From Telopea speciosissima (taxonomy: Eukaryota > Streptophyta > Magnoliopsida > Proteales > Proteaceae): a stretch of 64,000 bases of DNA. The notes under the pieces are model-generated. The model was not told where the DNA came from. It searched no databases and saw only the letters and a list, made by a program, of their open reading frames with translations. Shown here piece after piece: positions 48,915 through 62,200 of the stretch. Within the stretch, counting starts at the first letter, position 1; every line of letters begins with the position of its first letter. Made by a program: the position numbers and the translations under genes. The stretch lies in assembly GCF_018873765.1 (NCBI RefSeq), contig NC_057918.1, positions 9,742,862 to 9,806,861 on the forward strand. The letters run 5' to 3'.

Positions 48915-51900
48915 TCATCTTATGCTTTCCATATGCAATGGAGACATCGCTGCAACTGTTAACACTGAATTCTCTGATTTCTTCTTCTTCTTCTTCTGTG
49001 CCCATGTGGGTCCATATATTGCCAAGTGTGTCCGGCCAAACCTTCGATCAGTTATCTGCAACAACATTACAATGATGGTTAGAGGCATGTTTGGAAGGCT
49101 CTAGTATAAGATCCACTGATATTGTCATTAATCACAATGAAATCTTGAGTGCAACAGTAAAAATGTGATGCATCTACTGGGTACACTTAGCAGGCTCAGA
49201 CCTAGTAGAAGCTTTCCTTTAATGTATAATAACTATCCTAAAAAGTCAACAATCTACATTCCAGAGGTTAGACATAGTTTATAGTCAGTGGATGTTGCAG
49301 TAGGCTGAAATTTGAAATATCTGCTGTGATAGAACTTGTAAACTTGACTGTTACAGCCACAAATCAGGGATTTACACCAATTACTTCCACTCATATTTTA
49401 TTTTCAAATCTTTGTTCAGATTCCAACTAAGCAATACACAGATAAGGGTAGAGTCTGACATCAAGTGTTCTACCCAAAAAAAAAATAAAAATCTGACATC
49501 AAGTGATGAGCACAACCACTTTCTACTCCGATAAATCTTTGGATATCACCTCAAAGAATATTTTTCATCCCTGACCATCTTTATACCAGATTCTAGTTTG
49601 CACTCATTACAGCAGAGAACCTGAGCAAAATTCATAAAAAAACGCATACAAACGCTCATTGTAATTAAAGGGAATTATTATCTTCTATCTGAAGCCTGTT
49701 AAAGGGCTCTCTCTGTACCTTTGTTTCCAGTATCAATGAAATTTATACCTTACAATCAAAAGAGGAAGAGGGGGGGGGGGGGGGAGGAATTATCATCCAC
49801 CTTCCAACAAAAGGAGAAATCTTACATGCATCCAGCAGAGATGCTATTCAATCTGAACCTTAAAACTGATTGTGTAACTTGCAGATCTCAAGAACCATAA
49901 TTTTGGATTACCACAGAATTAAAAAAAAAAAAAGTATCAAGTGGCTGTTCAGACAGTCATTTGAAATATTTTTTTTACCAAATATAATGAACTTCACATG
50001 TATGCATGTTAATTGCAGTCATTTTCATCACAGCACCTTTACAAGAGATCCACATGAATCCAGCATTGCAGTTCTTAAGGGATACTCCACTACCTAGCTC
50101 AATAGAAGTAAGCAAAGTTAGAAAACTTGTAGCAAAGACATAAGAAGAAATAACAGGATTAAACTGCAAATAGGAATAGGGAATATAAAACTTACTATGA
50201 AGGTATTTTCTCCCACTAAAGCTGAACTTGAGAGTTGACCCATCAATATGCTATAATCCACTACTGTATAGGGAGGTGTGACACTAATGTAGTCAACTTG
50301 TCCATTTTTATCTACATGAAACCAGATATTTGCAAGTAAATATGAGAAGTAAAAGGGTGTCAAGCAGAACCTATAGAATGCAGAGAAACCCCCCCTCCTC
50401 CCTCTTCCTTTTCTTTGATGAGCAAAGAATGTGGAAAATGTTGTATAGATTAAATGTTTGGCTGACTTAAGCTGGCTACAACACGGGTGTTGCCAACACA
50501 TGTTTTACACCATTTGCTAAGCTTAAAGGTTTTGATGCTAGCCACCAGAATTTCATGTGTAGGTAAAAGCCACCTACTGGATCATCTTTGGAGTCTTCAG
50601 TCAAAAAAACATCTTCATGATTGGCCAGCCTTTCTGCAACACTGTGTCCTTAGTGAGGCGATACTAAGAGAGAGTTAGCATGGTGGTCAGAAGGGATGAT
50701 GTCGTTCACCCAACCATTTAAGAAATATGTCTGGATGGATCCTCAATAAAATATACCGGTTACTGCCTGAACTGCCTAGTATGCTGTCAAACTTTCATCC
50801 TCAATGCAAGAAGAACCCTAATTTATCCGATTTCTAAAACTAATGCTGACTAATATCGATTTGCCTGGCCTATAAACACTGTCACATTATTTCTTCCCAC
50901 TAATACCATAAAGCAAAAGGAAATGCCTGGCCTATCGAACGTACGGATTGTAATTTTGGGGAGCAGTAACAAGAATAGTCCTAGTAAAAATGGATAACAA
51001 AACCAAATAAAACTGGATAGAATAAACCGAATAAAAACTGGATAACTGAAACCAAAAATTGTAACAAAAAATGATCGGGTTTGGTTCTGGTTTGTCCTTG
51101 TTCAACATCAACCAAACCAAACCAAAACCAAACTGTTTAATCAGAACCGAACTGATTGACACCCTTTTCTATAACCCAAAGAGAATTACTACATTGGTCT
51201 AAAATTCATATCGATAGCTCATTATAGCAGGTAGAATAAGACTGTAAAGTGTGATCCAGAAATGAGGGCTGGATCTCAAGATATGAGAGAATCCAACTGA
51301 GAGTTGGAAAACTTAAGAGCTGCATGATAGATGGACAGAGTTAGTAATATCAGAACAGAGTTTCAGATATTAGAACAGAGTTTGAAAGACAGCTTTCCGA
51401 ATGAACTGCGGCTCCCTCTGAAGGCACACCAGTCGAGTAGCAACCACTTCGGGAATAAGATTTCTCCCTTCATGCTGAGAAAGCCTTCATTATTATTTCA
51501 AAATACTTCAATTGGTACGCGCAAGAAATAGGCCAATTCAGCAGCTTTTTGTTCAAGTTCTTGTAGAGTCAAATTCTTATCAGTACAAGTCAAGGGAACG
51601 GCTCCTTGCCCTCTGATTTACATATAAAGAACACGGTGGGGATAAAGACTCTCTTTAACTTCGATTATGATCAATTGGGTATCTTTCATAAAGAATCGAA
51701 GGAAAATGTGGCAATTTTTTTGAGGAAAACTCCAACAGAAAATACACACTATTCCTTCTTTTCTATCGAATTGATCATAACCTCTGATCCACTTCACCCC
51801 CTTGGCATGTCAATAACTAAAATGAAAAAACAAAAAAAGGAATGTCAATGCATCCGAAAATAAACGATGGATTTTTATCAATGGACCTGCTAAAGACCCA

Positions 51901-54652
51901 AACCCTAGAGTACTTAGCACAGGTGCCACGGAGAGATATGTTACACCCTTTCCTATAACCCAATATGGTAGTGAAATGTTGGGGTTACTCTCCTCTCAAC
52001 AGAAAGCCAAAAAATTTTCAAGGGAAACCAGCCCACTTGGAGGAATAGGCCACAACAAACATATGCACTAAACATGCCTACCTATCAACTTTCCGCTTTG
52101 ACGATCTGGCAGCCAAGAATGCAGTGCATTGAAGATGAACCTAATAAGGAGTAACAAGAAGAGTTATGATGCCATATTTCTGCACATTGCAATTTGAGAT
52201 CTCAACAAAACTAAGCTCTGCAGGACCAATTTCCTCAATATTTTCAGTCTGCCTACACCTTTAAATATACCTTTCCAAATACCACCATCCATAGAAGCAA
52301 TGTGCTTTTCCACATCTCCAGATCCCTATAACCCTGTATTCATTATATTGTTGCCTCCAGAACCACTGTCCAAGAACTTCTTCCAATTATCCATACACCC
52401 AGGGCAGATTCCCAAACTCCCTTATTCCATCAGCCTACAAAATCTCTTCCAATCCTCTACATGTCTAAAAGTCCTTCTGTCCTTCTGTGGCTATAGAATG
52501 GAAGATTAATCTACAATAAAGACTCTTTCTATTGTGGTCTTTTTCAAGGAACCAGGAACTAATAGAAGAATTGTCAGCAGACTCTTTCTACTGTGGTCTT
52601 TTTCAAGAAACCAGGAACCACATGGAAGTCATCTGAATAATTCTAAGAACTAATGGAATTGATGAAAAGCTTGAGGGTTAAAGTAATCCAAATTTACAAT
52701 AATGCAAAGCCATAGTGGATGAGGTTGTATCACTTAATATTTTAGTGCATCAAAGAGCACACTAATTCCCCTTCAGCCAACAAAAAAAAAGGAGAAGAAG
52801 AAGTATTCACATACCTACAAATTGCTCAGCTCTTTCCAAGAAATTCTCAACACGAACAGTATGTATCATAGAAACATCGAGAAATCCAGTCCACTCTAAA
52901 TTTGGTCTCAGGACCTTTGACACGACCCAAGGATCCATCTCAACAAAGTGGACCTGAAAACATAAACAGATATTTATACATACTAGGGCCAGAAAGGGAA
53001 TATAGAAAGGCTCGGAGGAAACGACACATTTATAGTATGTAATAACTTGTAATCATCTTGAAACTCTTAGATAACATATTTTCTGAGTATGAAGTCCAAA
53101 TCCTGACTTGAGGAAGATTTGGAACACATTATTAATTTCAGGCCATCGAAAAAAATACCTCAGAACATCCTCTGCTAATAGCTTCAATCCCGACAGATCC
53201 TGTGCCACTATACAAATCCAACCAGCGACCTGGCCTCAAAGAAGCAGGACAACCACCAGCTGCCTAATCAAGAGAGAACAGTGGTTTAAATTCACACTCA
53301 AATAATCAATTAGAATTTTTTACATGAATAATCATTTGATATACTTAGTTGCTAGCTGAAAGTAGAATACATCATATAAATAAATTACCATCCTCACCTG
53401 CAAAATATCAAAAGCAGCACCTTTTACGACTTCCATCATTGGGCGCACATCCATGCCCTTTGGCGAGAGCAACTTCTTCCTTCGAGCCTTACCTCCTAAT
53501 ACCTGCAAAAAATATCCCAGACCCACCCACCCCCCAACCATTAAAAAAAGGGGGGAAAAGAAAAGAAGAGAGAACCAGAGATATGAATGGTTTGGACAAC
53601 ACTTGACTAAGATGAACCATAATAGACTATTCCCCATTTAAAATGTGAACCTCGATTTGAATGTCCTATGTTCTCTAGCAAACATGTACTCCATTCCGAA
53701 GGCAATTAATATAATTAAAACTAATTTAAAGGTGTAGTGGTAATCGTCTTTAGTTCCACAAAACTAGTCATAGAAGAAGTATGACAGACCCTTGTGTTAT
53801 AACTATTTTACAGAAATCTTACTCAAAAGTATATAACAATATAACAAGCTGATGACATGTGGATCAACAGAATCAAATGTGCTTCCAAAGTTAAACAAAT
53901 TCGAAAGCAGATTCGCTCCTAGCAAGTAAGTAGGCTTACCATTAAACAGTTCAGTTCCCATTATCCGGGAGTCTGAAGCGGTAATATATGCTAAAAAAGA
54001 ATAAAGGGAACTGAAGGGGAATAGTCTAGAATTTTCCATTTTAAATGAGCAACTTGTGCGCAAGATAACTGAAAAAGTTCAGCACCCACAAAAGTGAAAG
54101 GGATATGCAGCATACCTGAAGCAACTTATGAGTGGTCCGAGGAGGAGGACTAGGCTGCTCCGGCGAGTTCCTCTTTCCTCTCCCTGCCCCTTCAGCTTCC
54201 TTTCTTCTCCTAGACTACAAAACCAAATTTAAGAAACCCCAGAAAAAAAAAATAATTCAGTACAGAATAGAAAGGAATATGGAAGCAGTGACAATCACAG
54301 ATTGAACCTTTGAAAATGAAGATGGCTGTGCTAAGAACTCGTCGGGGTCGAGGCCGTAACTTTCTAATAATTCTTTCTTGCTATCGCTCACCGTTCCATT
54401 CCTCGAATCTGAAAAAGAGAAATAATCCACATATAGCAAAGAAGAGCAAAGGAATAGACCGAAGAATCGACACAGATTCTGTATAGACTTTTAACTGTAG
54501 GAGGAGATGACGACGGTAGGCGGTCGAAATTTCGACTGTTTAGGCGATGCGACGATGAAGAGAGGCACAAGTAAAGACGAACCATTGCTGCGGTTTTTGA
54601 TTCCGGAAGGAGACGATAACGGGGGAAGAACAGATGACGAAACTGCTGCCAT
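48915..54652 (-). CDS. RsmD-like rRNA (guanine-N2)-methyltransferase, probably plastid
   Basis: SAM-dependent methyltransferase of the bacterial RsmD type, which modifies a guanine of small-subunit rRNA; the plant member is regarded as chloroplast-targeted. Exons: 54496-54652, 54308-54408, 54116-54214, 53398-53502, 53159-53263, 52815-52953, 50196-50311, 50037-50093 and 48915-49055, total 1020 nt, 339 aa, all GT-AG with matching phases. The first exon is Ser-rich and basic, like a transit peptide. A basic linker follows, then the family signature [20 protein letters not shown] (exon 4). The SAM-binding motif I is [18 protein letters not shown] (exon 5). The catalytic loop appears as TPPY (exon 7, [12 protein letters not shown]) instead of the bacterial [27 protein letters not shown] and [17 protein letters not shown] end the core, followed by a poly-Lys stretch. 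The start is the first ATG before the transit-like region. Intron 6 (2.5 kb) contains plastid DNA. Confidence 0.9.
50312..51330. other. RsmD intron 6, part 1, non-coding
   Basis: A CCAAACCG-type MITE remnant occupies about 50990-51170, ending TTGACACCC, like the termini at 42691. No other feature is recognised. Confidence 0.45.
51440..51790 (-). pseudogene. ycf4: nuclear plastid DNA (NUPT): ycf4 3' fragment
   Basis: On the minus strand this encodes the C-terminal part of Ycf4, a plastid-encoded photosystem I assembly factor: [40 protein letters not shown] and [20 protein letters not shown] then a stop. A premature stop replaces the residue before IRGQG, and the N-terminal half is missing, so it cannot be functional. 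Flanking sequence down to about 51370 may be the plastid ycf4-cemA spacer. It lies in intron 6 of the RsmD-like gene on the same strand as the host transcript. Confidence 0.85.
51800..52814. other. RsmD intron 6, part 2, with a spaced direct repeat
   Basis: GACTCTTTCTATTGTGGTCT and GACTCTTTCTACTGTGGTCT begin two copies of a 40-bp phrase (52520-52559, 52579-52618) 59 bp apart. The rest has no recognisable coding or structural feature. Confidence 0.5.
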
Positions 54653-55430
54653 TATCGCAATCGATGACCGATCCTACACTGGAGTCACTTCACGACGCAC
54701 TGGTGGTACCGAGTAATTTCAACCAGAATAGATTTTGAAAAAAATAAAAATTTATTGGTGTAAAATTATTTTTGAAATTAAAATTTAATTTCAACCCTAA
54801 TTATTTTTTGTCATCACCCCCCCCCCGCCCCAAAAAAAAAAAAACAAAGTGAACCCAATAAATAATAACGATGAAAATAACAAATTTGAAACACGTTTTA
54901 TGTTTTTTAGTGAAAAAGATGGCACTTTTCATAAAAAAAAATACTTAAATCTTGATTCTTAAAAAAAATATTTTAATATTAGATATATTTATGACTCATA
55001 CATCATATCTTAATATTTAACTCTCTAAATTATTTTTGAGTAATATATTTAACTCTCTAGATGATTGTGTCTAATATTTTTGTCTTATTATATTTTTTCT
55101 TTTCTTAATTTCTAAACATAGCCTAAATGACCGTGTTAATGATATCTTTAAAGGTATATTTAAAATTTGACACATTTTTTTAATTGTCCATTGTCTTATA
55201 CTAAAAAATTCTTAAGTTAAGAGTATAAAAAGATTTTCAAAAATAATTTGACAATGATTTATCCTTATGTCATTATCAAAAGTTACCATTGTTATACATA
55301 TTTTTTCAAATACATTTGTAAAATGACAATATTTATCCTCATTGAAAAAAAACCGTGTATACTAAAGAAATAAAGGTGCCAAATAATTTGTAACTTTACG
55401 TTAATATAACATGAATCATTATCGTCTATA
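54653..55430. other. RsmD 5' flank and AT-rich intergenic DNA
   Basis: Very AT-rich sequence with a C-run at 54819-54832. There is no obvious TATA box at a fixed distance and no gene. Confidence 0.4.
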
Positions 55431-55433
55431 GTT

Positions 55434-55566
55434 CCCTGACCGGTACGGTTCCCTAGTTCCTCTCACAAGAGGTGGGTGGGACCCACTTGGAACACCTGAC
55501 CGAACACTCTGCCCGGGTAGGATCCACCCCCCTCTTGAGAGAGGCACTAGGGAACCATACTGATCA
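55434..55566. repeat. palindromic foldback element
   Basis: GGTTCCCTAGTTCCTCTCAC then AAGAGGTGGG on the left pairs with CCACCCCCCTCTTGAGAGAG then GCACTAGGGAACC on the right. It is about 130 bp, GC-rich in AT-rich surroundings, and resembles the foldback at 22461 in size and style but not in sequence. Confidence 0.65.
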
Positions 55567-56185
55567 CAAACCGCATAGGAAAAAAATTCAATATAACATA
55601 TTTTTTTTCCACACAAAAATATTGTTATTTCACATATACTTGAAAAATGTCCAATATAATGACTTTAATAATAAATCACTTCAAATTATTTTTGAAAATT
55701 CTTTTATACCTCTATTTTAAAAAGCTCTTTAAAATAAGACAAGGGGGAATTAAAAGCTGTAAGTTATAAAAATTCTCAACTTTCACCATTCCCAAGTGGT
55801 TTCAACTTGGATAGAAATTTTTTTTCACAATTAAAAAAGCAATTGATTCAATGATTGCATAAAGTTTGAGGGGTAACATGGACTCTAATGTAGCAGAAAA
55901 TAGCGTTGGTATTGAAATGAATCCAGTGAACTATGATCCTCTTTTCCTTAATTGAGTGCTAGTAGAAATATTTAAAAAAATTAAGCTTGCATAACAAGAA
56001 TTAGACTCACAAAAAAGTGTATTTATTCAAGATGATCAGATCAAGTAACTGTGGTAATATTCCTGCTGAACACTAAAAGCGCACTATATTCCTCGTAAAT
56101 TGATATTTGATACATGCGGAGGATGAACAAAAATGAGCAGATTTTCTATAAAAAGAAAAAAAGCAACTAAGATATGGCACAGCTA

Positions 56186-56216
<31 letters not shown>

Positions 56217-56267
56217 TTTTACAGATTTTGTGATTAAATGTCTAAAAGAAAAAGAAATGTACATTTT
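55567..56267. other. 3' flank of the ALA3-like gene
   Basis: AT-rich. It holds an (AT)n run followed by poly-T at 56183-56220, which lies within about 50 bp of the stop codon and so is in or near the 3' UTR (minus strand). Confidence 0.45.
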
Positions 56268-59200
56268 CTAGTTTAATTCTTTTTTAGATGTCCTTGTTTG
56301 TCGCATACTGGCTCTACGGGCCACATCCCAGGCCTTCTGTGGAGCCAAAACACCAGCCTGTGAAGCGAAGAATGATTCATAACCGGGTGAATCAAAAGCA
56401 AAGCCAGTGTGCTTAGAAGTTTCTCTAGGGAGTTGAGCAATTGCATAACTCCTCTGTTCATCTGGTGTAAGATGATTCTGAATCTCCAACTCAGCTCTGC
56501 TGCTGTCATCTGGGTCCTCCCTGTGAATTTCTTGAACAATCTGATAGTCATAGGGAAAGAACCATCTTTGAATCCTGTAAATAGAAGAAAACGATTTAGA
56601 ATATAAAGTTCAGAGGTATACAAGACGTATCAATAATTAATGAAAAGTTTGTTAATATGGCTTTGATATATTTTGTGAAAACCAGTTTCCATGAAGGTGA
56701 GCTTATTTCAACTTTAATGGAATGAAGTAGCATTCTGGTCACCCAGAACATCCTACCTATACATTAACTGGGGCAATTCTACTTCCTTGCTCAAAAGGAA
56801 AACTAAGAGAAGTAGAAACACACGAATACTCCATATGAGGTGTATGTCATCATCACAGCACGACTTCCTTGGTCAAAAAACCAAGGGACTCAAAGATGGT
56901 CCTTGGAATAGAACTAACAACTAGAGTCTTAGTTTTCCAACTTACTGGACAGAAAATGGCTACTCAGTTCATGGTCTCTTTTTGGTTTTCTCAGGTATAG
57001 GTATAGCTGAGATAAGCTGCGATATATGACCAACAAGCCAAAGCATGGAACAAAAAAATAATGCATTCAGAGGAATTTAGGAGCATAATACCGCTAGGTA
57101 ATTAGGATCAAATAAGTCCTCGAGAGCACTCCAACTAAAAGATGACTAATTAATGTAGCAGTCAAGATCGACATCATGAAAATTAAAGTGCAAGGAAAAA
57201 GAAGATAACAGATAACCGTAGTTGAAGTAGTCAGAAAAGTGAGTTGTTTACAGTTTACTACAGTCATGAATTTAATTCGTCGAACAGGATTGTCTAGCCA
57301 ACCCTGAGTGGTTATGGCTTACTGAGTCATTACTTTGGTTTACTCAAATACTCAATACAGTTAAGTGTGGTCAGTTGTGTCTATGCAGAAATCAGGAGCT
57401 GGGATAGTGGAAGGCACACATTCACTAACTAAAATGACTTAGAAATGAGAAACTATCCAAACAAATATTGAAAAGTTCCATTTCCCAATCAAATACAATG
57501 TTGGAAGTAGGGTTAACATGAATCCAACACATTTCAAAAACACGAATTCAAGATTCAGCAGACAGGGTAAAATGATCCAATTTTTCTTTACATCAACAGA
57601 CAGATGTCAGGCACTGTCGTCAGGAGTCCAACACCTACAACTCAGAAGTATGGCTTCCTTTGGAAAGAATCTGAAATAACACAGAATAAAAACAAGACAG
57701 AGGCAGGTCTCTGTCACTGCCAGTGAAGGAATGGTTTCTGTCACTGCTGCCTACGGCCAGCCAGATTTGCTATAATTTCTATTTCAATTTTGAATTGATT
57801 TCATGCAATAAGCAACAAATGGATTTTTAGTAAAAAATATGAAATTGTTTTGGTTGTATAAATATGAAATATTTCAAGAATAAAAAAAATCCATTTGGTA
57901 GTTCAATTTCGGAGAATAAATGCTCTATATTTCTTTGGGAAGGGTGGTGGCCATGGCGGTGGCAATGGTGGTGGTAATGGTGGTGGCGAGTCCACTAGGA
58001 GAAGAAAGGTGGTGTTTTATTTTTAACATGAAATTACTATTTTGCCCATCAAATTAACCATGTGCTCATTAAAGAGCAAGAGTGCAATAAAATGAAATAG
58101 AGATTCTGAAAGAGCTCCTCAGCTATTTCAGAATTTCTATTCCACTTGATTTCTATTTCACTGAAATAAGGTGCAAAAATCAAGCCAAACAATTTCTGAA
58201 ATAGAAATCACCCCTTGAAATTGAAATAGAAATTATACCAAATCAGGCCTACATCTGCCATGTGGCATTTTAGTTCGCTCTCAAATGTTTGTCCACATCA
58301 CCCTCAACTTATGTGTCAAGTAGGAGACTTTTCACCACATATCAAAATAATGGTCTAAAAAATGGTTGAAAAGTGAGGTTTCTCTGAAAAAAAAATGTCC
58401 TTGTTAAAAATGAGGAAAAAGTCGAATAAATGGTTGGGCCTGATTGAGATGGGCCACTTACTAAGTTTGGCCTATCCAGAGGATATCCTATATCTATCAA
58501 ACTGGTCAGACATGAATACATCAACATTCCACATTTGGCAGATATAGCTTCCTGTGAAGGAAATTCTTTTGCACCATCAGTGGAGGAAACCTTTCTCTAG
58601 AAATTATCTCATGGAGTATAGAGGAAAAATGGCAATTTTCTAAATCTCACCCTTGGTAAAGGAAGTCACCGAGAAGTGCAACGATGGGAACAAGGAGAAG
58701 AGTGAGATAGAAATAGAATGTACTCATCAAGACATAAATGACAAAAAATATATTCTCCTGCAAGAAAAAGGAGACAACATAGTAAGTTATAACATCTCAT
58801 TACATAGAAAAGCGCTTAAGGAAACATATCAAAGATTACTTACTTGTCTATCATGTGGCGTCATAATTCCAGAATAGATAAAGATAAACACAAACCATGC
58901 TAAAATGCTTCCTCCAATGCTAATATGGTGCCATCTAGTGATAGAATTACAGGCCATAAGAAGACGCACATTGACAGTTACTACAATACAAGTGAAGGCC
59001 ATGGTGCTGACATCCCATAAACCAAAAATTTTGCCCGATAAATTGTGACCATTACAGCTGGAAGCAGTCACAAAGTAATAGAAGACCAGTGACTGGTAGA
59101 AAGAAAAGAAAGCCCAGATCCCCACAACTCTCCATTTGAAGAAGGAATTTCTTATTCCCTCTTTGTACAACTGAGGATATTTCTTGGAAAGAGATGCGCT

Positions 59201-62200
59201 GACATCCTAGCAAAGAGAAAAGATGAACCAATCACAAATTAGTTTTCATTTAAACATTTAGTGAAGCAAGATTGTTTACTTAGAAATATGAAGATTGCAA
59301 CAATACTCATCCTCCAGCTGCAATAAATACTATAGAAATTAAAATAATAATAATAATAAATTTCCTGGACGAATAGTTGCATTCATATTAACAATCATAC
59401 AATTTATCCAAACTAAATGGTAATAGTTTCAAGTTTAATGGCACACACCCAAAGACAAGGTGCACATTGAAAAAATTACTGCTATACCTTGTCAAACAGT
59501 CCAAGAATGATCACAGGCAAAGCTGTAAAAATAACATTGTACAAAGATTGGAACCAGTCATCGTAGAATCTTTGACCAGAAAATCCAGTGTGGAAGGTGA
59601 ACCAAAATTGAGTCAAAGTGAAAGTAAGATTCTTGTAAAAGAAGTATGTCACCACCTGCAAGTAATTAGACAGAACGTAAAGTAAGATTCTTGTAGCAGA
59701 AGTATGTCAACACCTGCAAGTAATTTGAACAGAAAGTGTGCGACTTCTTAAACAACTTTCAACAGGACTTTGGTAATTTGGCATAACATTGGGAAATTAG
59801 ACCTTGCATATTCTAAGATATGACCACCGGCCATGCACAAGAAGTAAATCTGTAAGGTAGCGAAACTGTGCGATTGCAAAATCACTAGCCATAACGGCTT
59901 GCATTCCTTCCAACCCACTTATTCCAACACCAACATGAGCAGCTTGAATCATGCTCACATCATTAGCACCATCACCTATGCTAAGGGTTATCTTCCGTGC
60001 ACCTTTCTTAATTAGGCTAGTCACCTGCAAAGAATCCAGAATTTCTTGCTCAGAACCACATAGAAAAAATACACCACTGTTCATACTTGATGCCAATCTC
60101 CAATCCATTGTTTATGTATTTAAGCCTGATTTGCAATTGACAAACACTGGTACAGTAACCCAGGTGACACGACTCCCCCTCGGGGGAGGGGGGGTGTTAA
60201 GTAATGAAACAAATATATAAGCGAAGAAGGATATAGTTTACTGAAACAATTTTGGTCTTTCCTAGAGATGAGGGTCGGTTAATCAGACAGATCAAATTCC
60301 CAAGTTTGACACAATAAAAAATTTAACATAAATTGAAAAAGGAGGGAAGCGGGGGGACTATTCCCACACAGTCCATAATCCTTGTTACACTCCTCTAGAG
60401 TCCAATTTGCATATTCTTTGTTCCATAGGAAATAAAATAATAATTGACAGTATTCCAAACAATTAACTATCTCATTCACCTTAATGGCTGCGGCGGTAGA
60501 CAAGTTTTAACACAGAGCAATTTTCTATGTGATGGTAAGAAGGACAAATATTGGGAGGCTGTGACCGAAGCAGCAAGGGAGGGTAAATGTAAGCCTACAA
60601 AGGATTCCAATTTATCCAAATAATAATGGCACTTTGGCCAAAACCTCACAACCTATGGAGAAGCATTATTGCAGTTGATTATGGAATGGAAAATAGGTGG
60701 GAACAGTTCGCCAATCAAGTTATCCACGTTACCAGAAAGGAATACGGTAACCGGATTCTTTTTTTATGTTTTGCAACAAATCCAAGTTGCTGTTGGAAGT
60801 GGGAGAAAGACTCTGTTTTGGAAGGAAGATAGGCGTATGGAAGACGTCTCCTGTAGGAATTTTTGGTTATTTTCCACAAAGTAGCAGATTGCTTGGAGGT
60901 CCATAGGACATTTAGGACTTGGACTTCAACCTTCAGCCAACATCTTAATGACCTGGAAGTTCAACAAAAAGGTTCAGCAAGCAGACATTTCGAATCAAGC
61001 CACCAACATTATGAGGGAGACAGTAAAAGGGCATTGCGTCAGTCTTTAGAGACATCAGATATGTTTTCAGTCAAATTTCATTCTGAAGCTTTCATCAGTG
61101 CTCCAGAAGAATCTTCTCCTTTTGGTCCAATCCAGATCAAAGGTTTGTCATCATATTTTGTTTCATTTTTTTGGGTACAGACTCTTCATGATAGCTTTTC
61201 TGATCATAGATGATCAATACCCAGTGGGTTTTTACTCTCCTATGTGTGCAATCTCCTCTTAAGTGAAGCCAAGACAGTTCACAGTCTTTTGTCCATTGCA
61301 TTCTGTGTACAAGGTTTTTGATGGGGCTGTCAAACGAGTTGCAATGTTAGCCGGATAATGCCCAAGGATGTGATGAACCTGTTATGGTGTTTGGATGCAA
61401 TTATGGGACAACAATTCAAGCTCCAGAGTCAAGATGTTACAGTCACCAGTCCCAGCAATGGATGTGCAGAAAAAAAAAGAGAGGATTTTTGAGAGTGTTT
61501 TGGAAGATTGTAATACTTAATAACAAGCATACTAATTACATAAGACAGTATCACCGATATTGTCATTATAATGACAATATAACCATTGACTATATAATGA
61601 CAATATCGGTGATACTCCCAACTCCACCCTCTACCCCCTCCCCAGGAAAAACAAAAAAACAAAAAATTTATTGCAAAAGCAGCAAATATCATTATGATTC
61701 TACCTGTGCTTTCTGCAGTGGAGAAACTCGGCAGCATACTACTGAGCTACAAATCAAGCTCAGTTTAAGCAAAATTCCTCGTAAACTTCGGTCCAATGCA
61801 TACATCAAACATTTCCCATCAATTATGAGAGCCAATTTGGGTCCACCCACTCTATGTAGATAGTGTTCTGCTTCTTCAAGGCATTTTCTCAGCTCTTGTT
61901 TCACTGTCTCTTTGATAAAGCGTGCAGTCTCTACAGGGTCACCCTAATCATAAAAATTAAACACAATTTTAAACAGTCAACAGTCTGAACTGGAGAAAAT
62001 TTCCTCACATATATTTAACACATGCAAAGCAAGAAATGCTTCTTACCCTACTTTCGACTTCTCTCATCTCATCTGTTTCAGAGCTGATCGTGAACTGTTT
62101 CATGTCATTGTTTATCAAGCTACATGCTGTATAACAAGCAAAATGGAACCCAAACTAAGAATTTTTCTAGCATCACTGAGAAACAAACAAATAAAATCAT

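Larger units (their letters stand above)
60026..61700. other. ALA3 intron between exons 61704-61943 and 59803-60024
   Basis: A 1.68 kb intron with a G-run near 60181-60194, a decayed LINE fragment (60620-60965) and a perfect 24-bp inverted repeat (61547-61616). No host exon is present in it. Confidence 0.6.

Noticed and set aside
61384-61863. 159-aa plus-strand frame
   Set aside because: It runs antisense through a real ALA3 exon and across the hairpin; no domain.
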